The position numbers and the translations under genes are program-made. A DNA stretch of 64,000 nucleotides from Phytohabitans kaempferiae (GTDB lineage: Bacteria; Actinomycetota; Actinomycetes; Mycobacteriales; Micromonosporaceae): the NCBI RefSeq assembly GCF_042433955.1, contig NZ_JBHLUH010000007.1:62001-126000 (forward strand). Reading direction: 5' to 3'. Shown piece by piece: positions 41,998-50,510 of this stretch (positions are counted from its first letter, which is position 1; every line of letters starts with the position of its first letter). The notes below the pieces were generated by a model. That model saw only the letters and a list, made by a program, of their open reading frames with translations. It was not told the DNA's origin and did no database searches.

Positions 41998-42650
41998 GGG
42001 CTCAGCCGGTAGCCCGCGCCGCGTACCGTCTCCAACACGTCGCGGCCGAGCTTGCGCCGCAGGTAGCCCACGTACACCTCGACGGCGTTGGGCGCGGTCT
42101 CGATGCTGGCGTCCCACACGTGGTCGAGCAGCTCGGTCTTGGAGACGACCTCGCCGGCGCGGCGCATGAGGTATTCCAGCAGGGCGTACTCGCGGGCGGT
42201 GAGCGCGATCTCGGCGCCGTCGAGCGTGACCCGCCGCTCGGCCGGGTCGAGGCGCAGCGCGCCCACGGTGAGCACGGTCGGCCGCTGCGGGGCGCCCCGG
42301 CGCAGCAGGGCGCGCAGGCGGGCCAGCAGCACCACGTACGAGAAGGGCTTGGTCAGGTAGTCGTCGGCGCCGCAGTCGAGGCCGTCGGCCTGGTCGTACT
42401 CCCCGTCCTTGGCGGAGAGCATGAGCACCGGCAGCCAGTGCTCCTCGGCGCGCAGCTGGCGCACCACGCGGTAGCCGGAGAGCCCGGGCAGCATCACATC
42501 GAGGATCATGGCGTCGTATCCGCCGTGCCGGGCCATCTCCAGCCCGGTCGGGCCGTCGGCGGCCACATCGACGGCGAAGCCCTCGCCCTGCAGGCCCCGC
42601 TGGAGGGCCGTCGCCAGGCGGGCCTCGTCTTCCACCACCAGCAACCGCAC
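41994..42650 (-). CDS. OmpR-type response regulator
   Basis: 218 aa from a GTG at 42650. The receiver domain has VVEDEARLATAL, phospho-acceptor D in MILDVMLPG and K in LTKPFS. The winged-helix output domain follows (EIALTAREYALLEYLMRRAG, VEVYVGYLRRKLG). It overlaps the kinase gene by GTGA. It is divergent from the 42748 operon, across 97 bases. Confidence 0.95.
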   Translation of the reverse strand: MRLLVVEDEARLATALQRGLQGEGFAVDVAADGPTGLEMARHGGYDAMILDVMLPGLSGYRVVRQLRAEEHWLPVLMLSAKDGEYDQADGLDCGADDYLTKPFSYVVLLARLRALLRRGAPQRPTVLTVGALRLDPAERRVTLDGAEIALTAREYALLEYLMRRAGEVVSKTELLDHVWDASIETAPNAVEVYVGYLRRKLGRDVLETVRGAGYRLSP

Positions 42651-42747
42651 GCCCCCAAGCGTGCCATCCTGGCTGAGTGAGGCCACAGGTACTCTCAGCG
42701 CGCTCACAGGGCGGGTTGCGCACGATGAGTGCCAGGAGGTGCGAAAC

Positions 42748-43830
42748 ATGTCAGTAATCAGTTCCCGACCCGCGCTGCGGTGGCTCGTCCCCGCCGCGGC
42801 GGTGGCGGTGGTGGTCGGCGGAGGGGCCGCCGTCGGCACGTTCGCCGCGTCGGCCGAGCCGAGCCTGCCGCCGCGGACCGCCCAGCAACTGCTGGTCGAC
42901 CTGCAGACGGCCCGGCTCGACGGGTTGTCCGGCACGGTGGTCCAGTCGGCCGACCTCGGCCTTCCCGCGCTGCCCGCCCTCAGCGGCGGCGGCAGCGGCT
43001 CGGCCGACATCGCGTCGCTGGTCACCGGCACCAACACGCTGCGCGTCTGGTATTCCGGGCCGGACAAGGCCCGGGTCGCGCTGATGGGCACGCTGGGCGA
43101 GACCGACGTGATCCGCAACGGGTCCGACCTGTGGCTGTGGTCGAGCCAGGAAAACAAGGCCAGCCACCGCAAGATCAGCGAGGCGGACACCGAGCCGCAC
43201 GCGCTGCCGATGACCCCGCAGGAGGCGGCCGACCGGGCGCTGGCCGCGGTCGACCCCACGACGGAGGTCACCGTGGGGCGGTCCGCGACGATCGCCGGGC
43301 GCGACGCGTACGAGCTGGTGCTCGCCCCGCGCGACAAGACCTCGCTGGTGGGAGAGGTGCGGATCGCGATCGACGCCGCCGAGTACGTGCCGCTGCGGCT
43401 GGAGGTCTTCCCCAAGGGCACCGACCACACGGCGTTCCAGATCGCGTTCACCCAGGTCGAATTCGCCCGGCCGGACGACGAGCAGTTCGAGTTCAACCCG
43501 CCGCCCAACGCGAAGATCGAGGAGTCCGACGACACGCCGAAGGCCGGCGAGCAGCCGAAGGCACCGGAGGAGTCGAGCTTCACGACCGTGGGCGAGGGCT
43601 GGACGACGGTCGCCGTGATCAAGGGCACGCCGCCCACCCCGGCTTCCGACGCGGAGGCCAAGCAGGAGGCGCAGATGCTCGGCGCGCTCCCCTCGGTCAG
43701 CGGCGCGTGGGGCAGCGGTCGGCTGTTCACGAGCAAGCTGTTCAACGTCCTGCTGACGGACGACGGGCGGCTGTTCGCCGGGATGGTGGCTCCCGAGCGG
43801 TTGTATGAGGTAGCCCAGGAGCACAAGTGA
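42748..43830 (+). CDS. Exported LolA/RseB-like protein
   Basis: 360 aa with an uncleaved or cleavable N-terminal hydrophobic segment (WLVPAAAVAVVVGGGAAVGT). The following domain (QLLVDLQTARLDGLSGTVVQ, GTNTLRVWYSGPDKARVALM, NGSDLWLWSSQENKASHRKI, YELVLAPRDKTSLVGEVRIA) has the half-barrel LolA/RseB fold that binds lipids or senses envelope stress. It overlaps the ABC ATPase gene (GTGA) and sits opposite the two-component genes. It may be the sensor or substrate chaperone of that exporter. Confidence 0.85.
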   Translation: MSVISSRPALRWLVPAAAVAVVVGGGAAVGTFAASAEPSLPPRTAQQLLVDLQTARLDGLSGTVVQSADLGLPALPALSGGGSGSADIASLVTGTNTLRVWYSGPDKARVALMGTLGETDVIRNGSDLWLWSSQENKASHRKISEADTEPHALPMTPQEAADRALAAVDPTTEVTVGRSATIAGRDAYELVLAPRDKTSLVGEVRIAIDAAEYVPLRLEVFPKGTDHTAFQIAFTQVEFARPDDEQFEFNPPPNAKIEESDDTPKAGEQPKAPEESSFTTVGEGWTTVAVIKGTPPTPASDAEAKQEAQMLGALPSVSGAWGSGRLFTSKLFNVLLTDDGRLFAGMVAPERLYEVAQEHK

Positions 43831-44759
43831 CCGCCTTCGCGGTCGAGACCAGCGGGCTCACGAAGCGGTTCGGACGCCAGGTCGCGGTCAACGCCGTCGA
43901 CCTGGCGGTCCCCCGCGGGGCGGTCTACGGATTCCTGGGCCCCAACGGCTCGGGCAAGACCACGACGATCCGCATGCTCCTCGGCCTGATCCGGCCCACC
44001 TCGGGCGGCCACGCCCTGCTCGGCGAGCGGATGCCCGGCGGCGCCGGGACCGTGCTGCCCCGCGTGGGCGCGCTGGTCGAGGGGCCGGGCTTCCACCCGT
44101 ACCTGTCCGGTTTCGACAATCTGCGGCGGCTCGACGCGGCCGACCGCACCGCGCGGCGGGACACCGCGCAGGCCCGCATCCGGACGGCACTGGACCGGGT
44201 CGGTCTGGGCGCGGCGGCCAGCAAGCGCTTCCGGGCGTACTCGCTGGGCATGCGGCAGCGGCTCGCGCTCGCCGCCGCGATGCTCGCCCCGCGCGACCTG
44301 CTGATCCTGGACGAGCCGACCAACGGGCTCGACCCGCAGGGCACGCGGGAGGTGCGGGCGCTGATCTTGGCGCTGGCCGCCGAGGGCGCGACGGTCATGC
44401 TCTCCACGCATCTGCTGTCCGAGGTCGAGCAGGTGTGCAGCCACGTCGGCGTCATGCACCAGGGCCGGCTGGTCGCCCAGTCCACATTGGAAGACCTGCG
44501 CAGCGGGGCCGCGCCGCGCGCCCAGGTCCGCACCGACCGGCCGGTCGACGCCGCCCGTGTCCTGCGGGAGCTGGGCCTGTCCGAGGTGGCCCACGACGGC
44601 GCCGGCGCCAGCGGCCTGCTGGGCCCGGTCGCGCCGGAGAAGGTGGTGGCCGCGCTCGTGCACGACGGCGTGCCGGTACGCGGCTTCGCGGTCGTCTCGG
44701 CCGACCTGGAGGAGCAGTTCGTCGGCCTGACCGGGGAGGGCTTCGATGTCAGCGGTTGA
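43827..44759 (+). CDS. ABC transporter ATPase (BcrA/CcmA type)
   Basis: 310 aa from a GTG at 43827. Walker A GPNGSGKTTT, signature SLGMRQRLALAAAML, Walker B LLILDEPTNGLD and switch His (STHLLS) are present. The C-terminal extension is that of drug/lipid exporters of the BcrAB type. It overlaps the permease gene by 14 bases. Confidence 0.95.
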   Translation: MTAFAVETSGLTKRFGRQVAVNAVDLAVPRGAVYGFLGPNGSGKTTTIRMLLGLIRPTSGGHALLGERMPGGAGTVLPRVGALVEGPGFHPYLSGFDNLRRLDAADRTARRDTAQARIRTALDRVGLGAAASKRFRAYSLGMRQRLALAAAMLAPRDLLILDEPTNGLDPQGTREVRALILALAAEGATVMLSTHLLSEVEQVCSHVGVMHQGRLVAQSTLEDLRSGAAPRAQVRTDRPVDAARVLRELGLSEVAHDGAGASGLLGPVAPEKVVAALVHDGVPVRGFAVVSADLEEQFVGLTGEGFDVSG

Positions 44760-45627
44760 CACGGCGGTGCCCGCCGCCACGACCGGCACGCGCCGCGCGG
44801 GCGCGATGCCGTTGCGGTTCTTCGCCTCCGAGCTGAGCCTGATCGGGCGGCGCCGCCGCAACCAGGCCGGCCTGGCGGTGCTGGCGGCGGTACCGATCAT
44901 CATCGCGGTCGCGGTGAAGATGGCCAACCCGGACCCGTCCGAGTTCGCCGAGGGCGGGCCCAACTTCGTCGGCTCGATCACCAGCAACGGCCTCTTCGTG
45001 GCGCTCGCCGCGCTGGCCCTGGAGATCCAGCTGTTCCTGCCGATCGCGGTGGCGGCCGTCGCCGGTGACTCGGTCGCCGGCGAGGCCAACGTGGGCACGC
45101 TGCGGTATCTGCTCACCGTGCCGGTGCACCGCACCCGACTGCTGGCGGTCAAGTACGCCGCGATCGTGGTCGGCGCCTTTATCGCCACGGTGACGGTCGC
45201 CGGCACCGGCCTGCTGGTCGGGCTGGTGCTCTTCGGCGGTGGTGACCTCACCCTGCTGTCCGGCACGACGATCGGGCTGGGCGAGGCGCTGCTGCGGCTG
45301 CTGGCGATCTGTCTCTACATGACCGTCTGCCTGTCCGCGCTCGGCGCCGTCGGGCTGTTCATCTCGACGCTCACCGAGCAGCCGATGGGCGCCACGATCG
45401 CCATCACGATGCTGACGATGGCGAGCTGGATCCTCGGCGTGATCCCGCAGATCGACTGGCTCCATCCGTACCTGATCACGCACTGGTGGAACAGCTTCGG
45501 CGACCTGCTCCGCGACCCGGTGGCGTGGGATCCGCTGCGCAGCGGGCTGCTGTCCGCGGCGGCGTACATCGTCATCTTCCTGAGCGCGGCGTGGGCGAGG
45601 TTCGGCTCCCGCGACGTGACCTCGTAA
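44746..45627 (+). CDS. ABC-2 type permease
   Basis: 293 aa with six membrane helices (AGLAVLAAVPIIIAVAVKM, GLFVALAALALEIQLFLPIA, AIVVGAFIATVTVAGTGLLV, LLRLLAICLYMTVCLSALGA, and two more). EANVGTLRYLLTVPVHRTRL is the typical ABC-2 coupling segment. With the ATPase it forms an exporter, possibly for an antimicrobial or lipid. Last gene of the operon. Confidence 0.92.
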   Translation: MSAVDTAVPAATTGTRRAGAMPLRFFASELSLIGRRRRNQAGLAVLAAVPIIIAVAVKMANPDPSEFAEGGPNFVGSITSNGLFVALAALALEIQLFLPIAVAAVAGDSVAGEANVGTLRYLLTVPVHRTRLLAVKYAAIVVGAFIATVTVAGTGLLVGLVLFGGGDLTLLSGTTIGLGEALLRLLAICLYMTVCLSALGAVGLFISTLTEQPMGATIAITMLTMASWILGVIPQIDWLHPYLITHWWNSFGDLLRDPVAWDPLRSGLLSAAAYIVIFLSAAWARFGSRDVTS

Positions 45628-45706
45628 GAGCCGTGCCACACGGCCGCGTCGGCGCCATGCGCGCCCGGCGTGGCCGCGTGGCATCGTGTGGCCGCCCGCC
45701 CCGGGG

Positions 45707-46450
45707 TCAATAGAAGCCGGCGCCGCCGCAGGTGGAGTAGAGCAGGTGACCGCGAAGCACCAGGCCGGAGCCGGGATCGGTGACCAGCTGCCGCACGCGG
45801 TCGAGCTCGGCCGGCGCCACACCGGCGGCCAGGTAGCGGCGGTGGTGGCGGGCCAGGTCGACCGCGAGCAGCAACGCGCCCGGCTCCCCCGCCGCCCAGA
45901 CCGGCGCGTGGATCGCGGTGTCCACTGTGGTCAGGCCGGCGGCGCGGGCGGCGGTGTGCGCGCGGGGCGCCCAGCCCGGATCCACGCCGAGGGCGGGCAG
46001 GACCTGCTCGGCCAGCAGGCGCAGGCAGCGGTCGACCAGGTGGGCGTCGCGGGCGCTCGGCGCGGCCAGCACCGCGTCGTCCGGCCACAGGTGCCAGTCC
46101 TCCACGACCAGCGTGCCGCCGGGCGCCAGCGCGGCGGCCAGCCGGCGCAGCAGCGCCTCCGGATGCGGCGTGCGCATGAGCAGCAGCCGCGCACGGATCA
46201 GCGCGTACCGGCCGGGAGCGAGCAGGCCGGGCGGCAGCGGTTCGGCGTCCGCGACCACCACCTCGCCTTCCGTGCCGACCCGGTCGGCCAGCCAGACGGG
46301 TACGGCGCTGCCGCCAACACCGAGGTCCAGGCAGCGCGCGCCGGACAGGTGCGGGAGCCCGGCCAGCCGCCCGATGCTGAACGCGTCGAGGGCGGCGGCC
46401 AGGTACACCTCGCGGCGCACGTCGAGGTCGGTGTCGCTGGCCGTCCTCAT
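45707..46450 (-). CDS. SAM-dependent methyltransferase
   Basis: 247 aa from an ATG at 46450 overlapping the previous gene (ATGA). The nucleotide-binding motif is CLDLGVGGSAVPVWLADRVG, followed by VVVADAEPLP and APGGTLVVEDWHLWP. It looks like a class I methyltransferase of the type that acts on small molecules or tRNA/RNA. It is coupled to an ABC binding lipoprotein, an odd pairing. The substrate is unknown. Confidence 0.82.
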   Translation of the reverse strand: MRTASDTDLDVRREVYLAAALDAFSIGRLAGLPHLSGARCLDLGVGGSAVPVWLADRVGTEGEVVVADAEPLPPGLLAPGRYALIRARLLLMRTPHPEALLRRLAAALAPGGTLVVEDWHLWPDDAVLAAPSARDAHLVDRCLRLLAEQVLPALGVDPGWAPRAHTAARAAGLTTVDTAIHAPVWAAGEPGALLLAVDLARHHRRYLAAGVAPAELDRVRQLVTDPGSGLVLRGHLLYSTCGGAGFY

Positions 46451-47514
46451 CGGACCGAGCCGGTCACGAGGTCGAACGCCACCAGATCGGTGGTGGCGAG
46501 CTCGCCGGATCGGACCGAGCCGGTCACGAGGTCGAACGCCACCAGATCGGTGGTGGCGAGCTCGCCGGTGACGATGCCCGTACCGCGCAGGATCGCGACC
46601 GCGCGGGCGACCCGGGCCGGCTCGAAGACGCCGACCAGGCCGTTGGCGCGGATGTAGGGCGCCATCAGCTCGATCTCGGCGGCCGCGGTGACCGGGTCCG
46701 CCGTCGGCACGTACCTGCGCAGGATCTGGCCCGCCTCCGCCGGATGCGCGACGGCGTACACGAGGCCGGCCAGCAGCGCGTCGGCGAAGCGGCGCACCAG
46801 GTCGGGATCCTCGCGCAGCACGGTGGTGGAGGTGACGAGCGCGTTGCCATACAAGTCGGTGAGCACGTCGGAGTACGGCAGCACGACCGCCGGCCGGCCG
46901 CCCGCCGCCTTCTCCACCGCGGGCCGCGCCACCACGAACTGCCCCACGCCGTCGACCTTCCGGACAGCGAGAAGCTTCGGCATCTGCGCCGCCTCCACGC
47001 CGATCCACTTCACCGAGGCCGGGTCGATGCCGGCGAGCTTGGCGTACGCGGGGAACAGCAGCCATGGGGCGCCGCCCCGCACGCCGCCGATGGTGCGCCC
47101 GGCGAGGTCCCGGGGCGTCTCGACGCCGGTGCCGGACAGCGCGGTGACGGAGTTGAGCGTGCGCTGCTGGATCGCCGCGACCGCGCGCACGTCCTGGCGG
47201 TACTTGCCGTTGCCAAGCACGATCATCACCGCGGACAGGTCGTTGGCCGAGAACTGGGCCCGACCGGAGGCGAGCAGCCCCAGGTTCTCGACGGTGCCGG
47301 AGCCGGGCCGGATCTCCACCTCGATCCCGGCCTCGGCGAAGAAGCCCTTCTCCTTGGCGACCCACGCGTACGCTTCGCGGCCGAAGGCGCCGACCGCGGT
47401 CAGGTAGGTCACCTTGTCGGGCGGTGCGGTCTCCGGCTCCCCGCCGCTGTCGCAGGCGCCGGTCGCGAGTACGGCCACCAGTGCGGCGGCGGACACACGC
47501 TTGACGAGGTTCAC
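46447..47514 (-). CDS. ABC transporter substrate-binding lipoprotein (NMT1/SsuA type)
   Basis: 355 aa from a GTG at 47514 with GGAGGAGA. Lipobox ATGAC gives a lipid-anchored protein. The NMT1-like fold is visible (VTYLTAVGAFGREAYAWVAK, KGFFAEAGIEVEIRPGSGT, DLAGRTIGGVRGGAPWLLFP, VDGVGQFVVARPAVE). Substrates of the family are nitrogen/sulfur compounds, aromatic acids or thiamin precursors. No permease or ATPase is encoded nearby. The last 40 residues consist of two identical 20-residue units due to the repeat at 46449-46568. Confidence 0.88.
   Translation of the reverse strand: MNLVKRVSAAALVAVLATGACDSGGEPETAPPDKVTYLTAVGAFGREAYAWVAKEKGFFAEAGIEVEIRPGSGTVENLGLLASGRAQFSANDLSAVMIVLGNGKYRQDVRAVAAIQQRTLNSVTALSGTGVETPRDLAGRTIGGVRGGAPWLLFPAYAKLAGIDPASVKWIGVEAAQMPKLLAVRKVDGVGQFVVARPAVEKAAGGRPAVVLPYSDVLTDLYGNALVTSTTVLREDPDLVRRFADALLAGLVYAVAHPAEAGQILRRYVPTADPVTAAAEIELMAPYIRANGLVGVFEPARVARAVAILRGTGIVTGELATTDLVAFDLVTGSVRSGELATTDLVAFDLVTGSVR
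46449..46568. repeat. Perfect 60-bp tandem duplication
   Basis: 46449-46508 and 46509-46568 are identical. The unit encodes the C-terminal 20 residues SGELATTDLVAFDLVTGSVR of the lipoprotein and keeps the frame. Its position at the overlap with the methyltransferase start duplicates the ribosome-site region as well. Full identity suggests a recent event. Confidence 0.95.
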
Positions 47515-47537
47515 ATCTCCTCCGGGGGATGGAAAGG

Positions 47538-47593
47538 GGCGGGCGTGCCCACGCATGTGGCGCGTCTGCGGGAGGCGCGCGGGCACGCCCGCC
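47538..47593 (-). promoter_or_regulatory. Leader hairpin upstream of the lipoprotein gene
   Basis: GGCGGGCGTGCCC (47538-47550) pairs perfectly with GGGCACGCCCGCC (47581-47593) around a 30-base loop. In the minus-strand transcript it ends 24 bases before the GTG start, directly ahead of the ribosome site. It could be an attenuator or mRNA stabiliser. I could not match it to a known riboswitch. Confidence 0.5.
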
Positions 47594-48144
47594 GGTCTCG
47601 CCCAGCGGCGCGGAGTCGGTGTCGTCACACCGCCGGGGAGTCGTCTACAAGGGAGTGACCGGGGCGCGTTCGCACTCGCGCCCCGGGGTGGCCGGGATCG
47701 GGGATTGCCTCCCGGCCGGTGATGCGTCAGATTGCGGTGGTGCCTTTCCGGGGTCGTACTCGGGCCGGAACGCGTTGCCGCGTTCACTGGAAGCACGGTC
47801 TCGAATGGCGCTTTCTTGGGACAAGAAGACGATCGGGAAAGGCAATGCCGCCCAAGTGCTTGGCGTTGCGGGACAACGTGTTATCCCGGAAGCGCGCCAA
47901 CTCCTTTGCCAGTTGCGACATAGCAAAAACGCGGTTTCCGCGCAGGGCCTGGCAACTGGTGCCCAGGACGTGGTAGAAAACTGACCGGATTCGGGCGGAC
48001 GCACCCGACCGGATTCCCTTACCAGCAAATCCTTTCCACCGTTTGTTCGGGCCGGCTGCGGTGCACGCACAACTGCACGACCGACGCGTCCGCGCCATCG
48101 CCACATAGGGCATGGCCGCCAAGAGGTCCCTACGAGAGGTGGAA
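47594..48144. other. 550-base divergent intergenic region
   Basis: Between the minus-strand lipoprotein operon and the plus-strand XRE gene. It contains an inverted repeat GGGA-C-AAC-GT-GTT-A-TCCC (47870-47887) and several further short palindromes. Open frames exist but have no domain or ribosome site. Promoters for both sides must lie here. Confidence 0.5.
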
Positions 48145-49017
48145 ATGCCGACCAAACGAGAGCAGTTCGTCCAGACGATCCGGGCCCAGTGGCTCGGCCA
48201 GCGGATGCGTGAGCTACGCGAAGAGCGCGGCCTCACGCTGAAGTACATCGCGGCATACCTCGGCGTGGAGTTCTCCACGCTGGCGCGATACGAGCGGGCC
48301 GAGTGGCCGTTCCGACGTGACCACGTGGTCGCGCTCCTCGACGTCTACGGCGTGTACGACGAACGGGAGCGGGCGCAGCTCGTGCAGCTCGCCCAGGACG
48401 CGTGGCGGGTCAACCGCTGGGACGACGATTTCGAAGGAACCGTCTACGACCAGACCTTTGTGGACTACCCGTGGCTGGAGTCGCGGGCGGAGGAGATCTG
48501 CACCTACTCCACGATGGTCCTGCCCGGCCTCCTGCACACCCGCGACTACGCCGAGTCCGCGATTCGGTACAGCGAGGGCGCGCAGGCCAATCCGCAGAAG
48601 ATCGACCGGTGGGTGCGACTGCGCATGGAGCGGCAGCTCATCCTCGACGAGAAGCCGCCCAAGCGCCTCGCCGCACTCGTGGAGGAATCGGTGTTGCGGC
48701 GCCAGATCGGCGGCCGGTTGGTGCTTCGCGCTCAACTCGAGCACCTCGCGCGCGCGGTGGAGCGGCCCCACGTCGAGGTGCGGGTGATCCCGACACAGGT
48801 GGGTCTGCACGCCGGACTGGGCGGCAGTTTCACGCTTTTCAAGATGCAGCGGCCATATCCGGAGGTGGCCTATGTGGAGCATCTCGGCGGGCGACTCTTC
48901 ATGGAAGCCACTCGCGCGCATCGCTACTCGAAGGCGTACGATGGCTTGCGGGAGGTCGCACTCAGCACCACTGAGTCGATGGCGCTCATCGCAACACTCG
49001 CGGAGGAGTTGTCATGA
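48145..49017 (+). CDS. XRE regulator with DUF5753 domain (host copy)
   Basis: 290 aa from an ATG at 48145 with GAGAGGTGG; an upstream ATG at 48112 lacks such a site. Helix-turn-helix LREERGLTLKYIAAYLGVEF with TLARYERAEWPF, then DUF5753 (LPGLLHTRDYAESAIRYSEG, RMERQLILDEKPPKRLAALV, VGLHAGLGGSFTLFKM). The N-terminal 75 residues closely match the AICE 1 protein at 8059. It is coupled to the DUF397 gene by ATGA. Confidence 0.92.
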   Translation: MPTKREQFVQTIRAQWLGQRMRELREERGLTLKYIAAYLGVEFSTLARYERAEWPFRRDHVVALLDVYGVYDERERAQLVQLAQDAWRVNRWDDDFEGTVYDQTFVDYPWLESRAEEICTYSTMVLPGLLHTRDYAESAIRYSEGAQANPQKIDRWVRLRMERQLILDEKPPKRLAALVEESVLRRQIGGRLVLRAQLEHLARAVERPHVEVRVIPTQVGLHAGLGGSFTLFKMQRPYPEVAYVEHLGGRLFMEATRAHRYSKAYDGLREVALSTTESMALIATLAEELS

Positions 49018-49232
49018 GCGAGACACTGCCAGGCGTCGCCTGGCACATCAGCACCCGGAGCGACAATCTCGGCGGCAACTGCGTCGAGGCCGGCCCGCTT
49101 GCCGACGGCAGCGGCCGGGTCGCGGTGCGGCACAGCAAGGCCCCCGACGGCGCCACGATCGTCTACACCCGCTCGGAGTGGGAGGCGTTCATCGGCGGCG
49201 TCAAGGATGGCGAGTTCGACTTCGGCGCCTGA
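49014..49232 (+). CDS. DUF397 protein
   Basis: 72 aa. GVAWHISTRSDNLGGNCVEA, VAVRHSKAPDGATIVYTRSE and WEAFIGGVKDGEFDF follow the DUF397 pattern. DUF397 proteins are small partners of XRE-DUF5753 regulators (BldB-like or WhiJ-associated systems) and may act as antitoxin-like modulators. Ends before the terminator at 49306. Confidence 0.9.
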   Translation: MSETLPGVAWHISTRSDNLGGNCVEAGPLADGSGRVAVRHSKAPDGATIVYTRSEWEAFIGGVKDGEFDFGA

Positions 49233-49305
49233 CGGTCGAGTCGCCAGCGCTCACACCGCCTGACGGCCGAGCCGTTTCGCGGTCGAGGCGCCTGACGATC
49301 CGGCT

Positions 49306-49339
49306 CTGAGTGGGGGCAGGCGATCCTGCCCCCACTCAG
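49306..49339 (+). terminator. 15-bp-stem hairpin terminator
   Basis: CTGAGTGGGGGCAGG (49306-49320), loop CGAT, CCTGCCCCCACTCAG (49325-49339), all paired. It lies 73 bases after the DUF397 stop and may serve both this operon and the convergent gene at 49428. Confidence 0.8.
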
Positions 49340-49427
49340 GGTCTACTTTGGATGACTGTCACACGCGCTTCCAACCTTGCCACCGCCTCGTCGTGATGCA
49401 CTCGACGAAAGACCCGGGCAGACCTCG

Positions 49428-50510
49428 CTACTGTCCGGTTGGCGGCGGGTCGCTACCGAGTTCCTCAGCCGTTTGCTCTGGCGGCGCCGCCCGATATTTG
49501 TCGAGGGCGGCCCGCCGTGGGTGATACGGGCGGGCGACGGTAGAGGCGACCTTCGACCACATGTCGCGTTCGGCGGCGATCGTGTCCGGGAGCCGCAGTC
49601 CCATCGCCTCGGCGAGCGGCTGGCGGCCGAGGTTGACCAGTGATCGCACGCCGGCGGCCCAGTCGTCGGTGGCCCGGATCGCGAGTTCGTACCAGACGCG
49701 GGTCAGCGCGAACGCCGCGACGGCGAGAAGGTAGAGCGGCCACGCACCGGGGGCCGCCACCAGCGTGCAGCCGAGGGTGGCGACCGCGAGGAGCAGGTTG
49801 CCGTAGAGCATGGCGATGGTCATGTCCACTGTGGTGCGTGCCTGTTCGACCTGTTTCGTGGTGCGTTCGGGAGCGGCGGCGCTCAGTTCGTACCACATCC
49901 GTTGCGAGTCGAGCCGAAACCGGTCGTACCCGTACTCCTCCAGCCGCCGGATCGCGTTGCCGAGCCGGGTCGGCACCACCTGCCGCTCGTCCACCGGGTA
50001 GCGACCCAGCCGTTCCCGCAACAGCCCCAACTGGGAGGCGCTGCGAGCCAGGTCCGCGCGGTACGGTTCGAGGCGCGGATCGGCGCGGACCTCGGCGAGG
50101 CGTTCGCGGTCATCGGCGTCGGTCAGCCGGCCGGCGTCCTCGAGCTGGGTGAGCTCGACCAGGTCGACCCGGCCGAGCAGCACCTGCCGCCGCTCGATCT
50201 GGCGGCGCCGCCACCGCTCCAGCACGGCGCCCGGCCGCCAGCCGTGTGGCTCGCCTACCTTGGGGCGCCAGCCGACGTAGCCCTCCAGGAGCCGGTACAG
50301 CGGGGTCTGGACCGCGGCGAGCAGGAGCCCGACCACGACGGCGGCGAGCCCGACCAGCAGTCCGTCCTGCGAGATGCCCCGTGCGCCGGCGAGTCCGGCG
50401 CCGGGCAGGACCACAAGCACGAAGACCAGCACGTTGAGCGCGGCGGGGAGGATCCAGCCGATGAGCAGCGGCCAGCCACCGCCGATGATGCCCTTGACGA
50501 TGTCGCTCAT
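49428..50510 (-). CDS. Hypothetical membrane protein
   Basis: 360 aa. Two N-terminal helices (ALNVLVFVLVVLPGAGLAGA, LLVGLAAVVVGLLLAAVQTP) and two further ones (MLYGNLLLAVATLGCTLVAA, LYLLAVAAFALTRVWYELAI) enclose a large charged cytoplasmic domain with coiled-coil character (RRRQIERRQVLLGRVDLVEL, DRERLAEVRADPRLEPYRAD). The C-terminus is polar. It is coupled to 50507-51094 by ATGA. Not recognised. Confidence 0.8.
   Translation of the reverse strand: MSDIVKGIIGGGWPLLIGWILPAALNVLVFVLVVLPGAGLAGARGISQDGLLVGLAAVVVGLLLAAVQTPLYRLLEGYVGWRPKVGEPHGWRPGAVLERWRRRQIERRQVLLGRVDLVELTQLEDAGRLTDADDRERLAEVRADPRLEPYRADLARSASQLGLLRERLGRYPVDERQVVPTRLGNAIRRLEEYGYDRFRLDSQRMWYELSAAAPERTTKQVEQARTTVDMTIAMLYGNLLLAVATLGCTLVAAPGAWPLYLLAVAAFALTRVWYELAIRATDDWAAGVRSLVNLGRQPLAEAMGLRLPDTIAAERDMWSKVASTVARPYHPRRAALDKYRAAPPEQTAEELGSDPPPTGQ

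Noticed and set aside
41994..45266. 1090-codon minus-strand frame
   Set aside because: Only the last 219 codons are the response regulator; the rest is antisense to the LolA-like and ABC genes.
47515..47760. Riboswitch (for example TPP) upstream of the NMT1-type lipoprotein
   Set aside because: I could not find the conserved TPP or other riboswitch core sequences; only a simple hairpin is supported.
47529..48106. Several 80-150-codon frames upstream of the XRE regulator
   Set aside because: They overlap in conflicting frames, have shifting composition and no ribosome sites. The region is better read as a long divergent promoter area.
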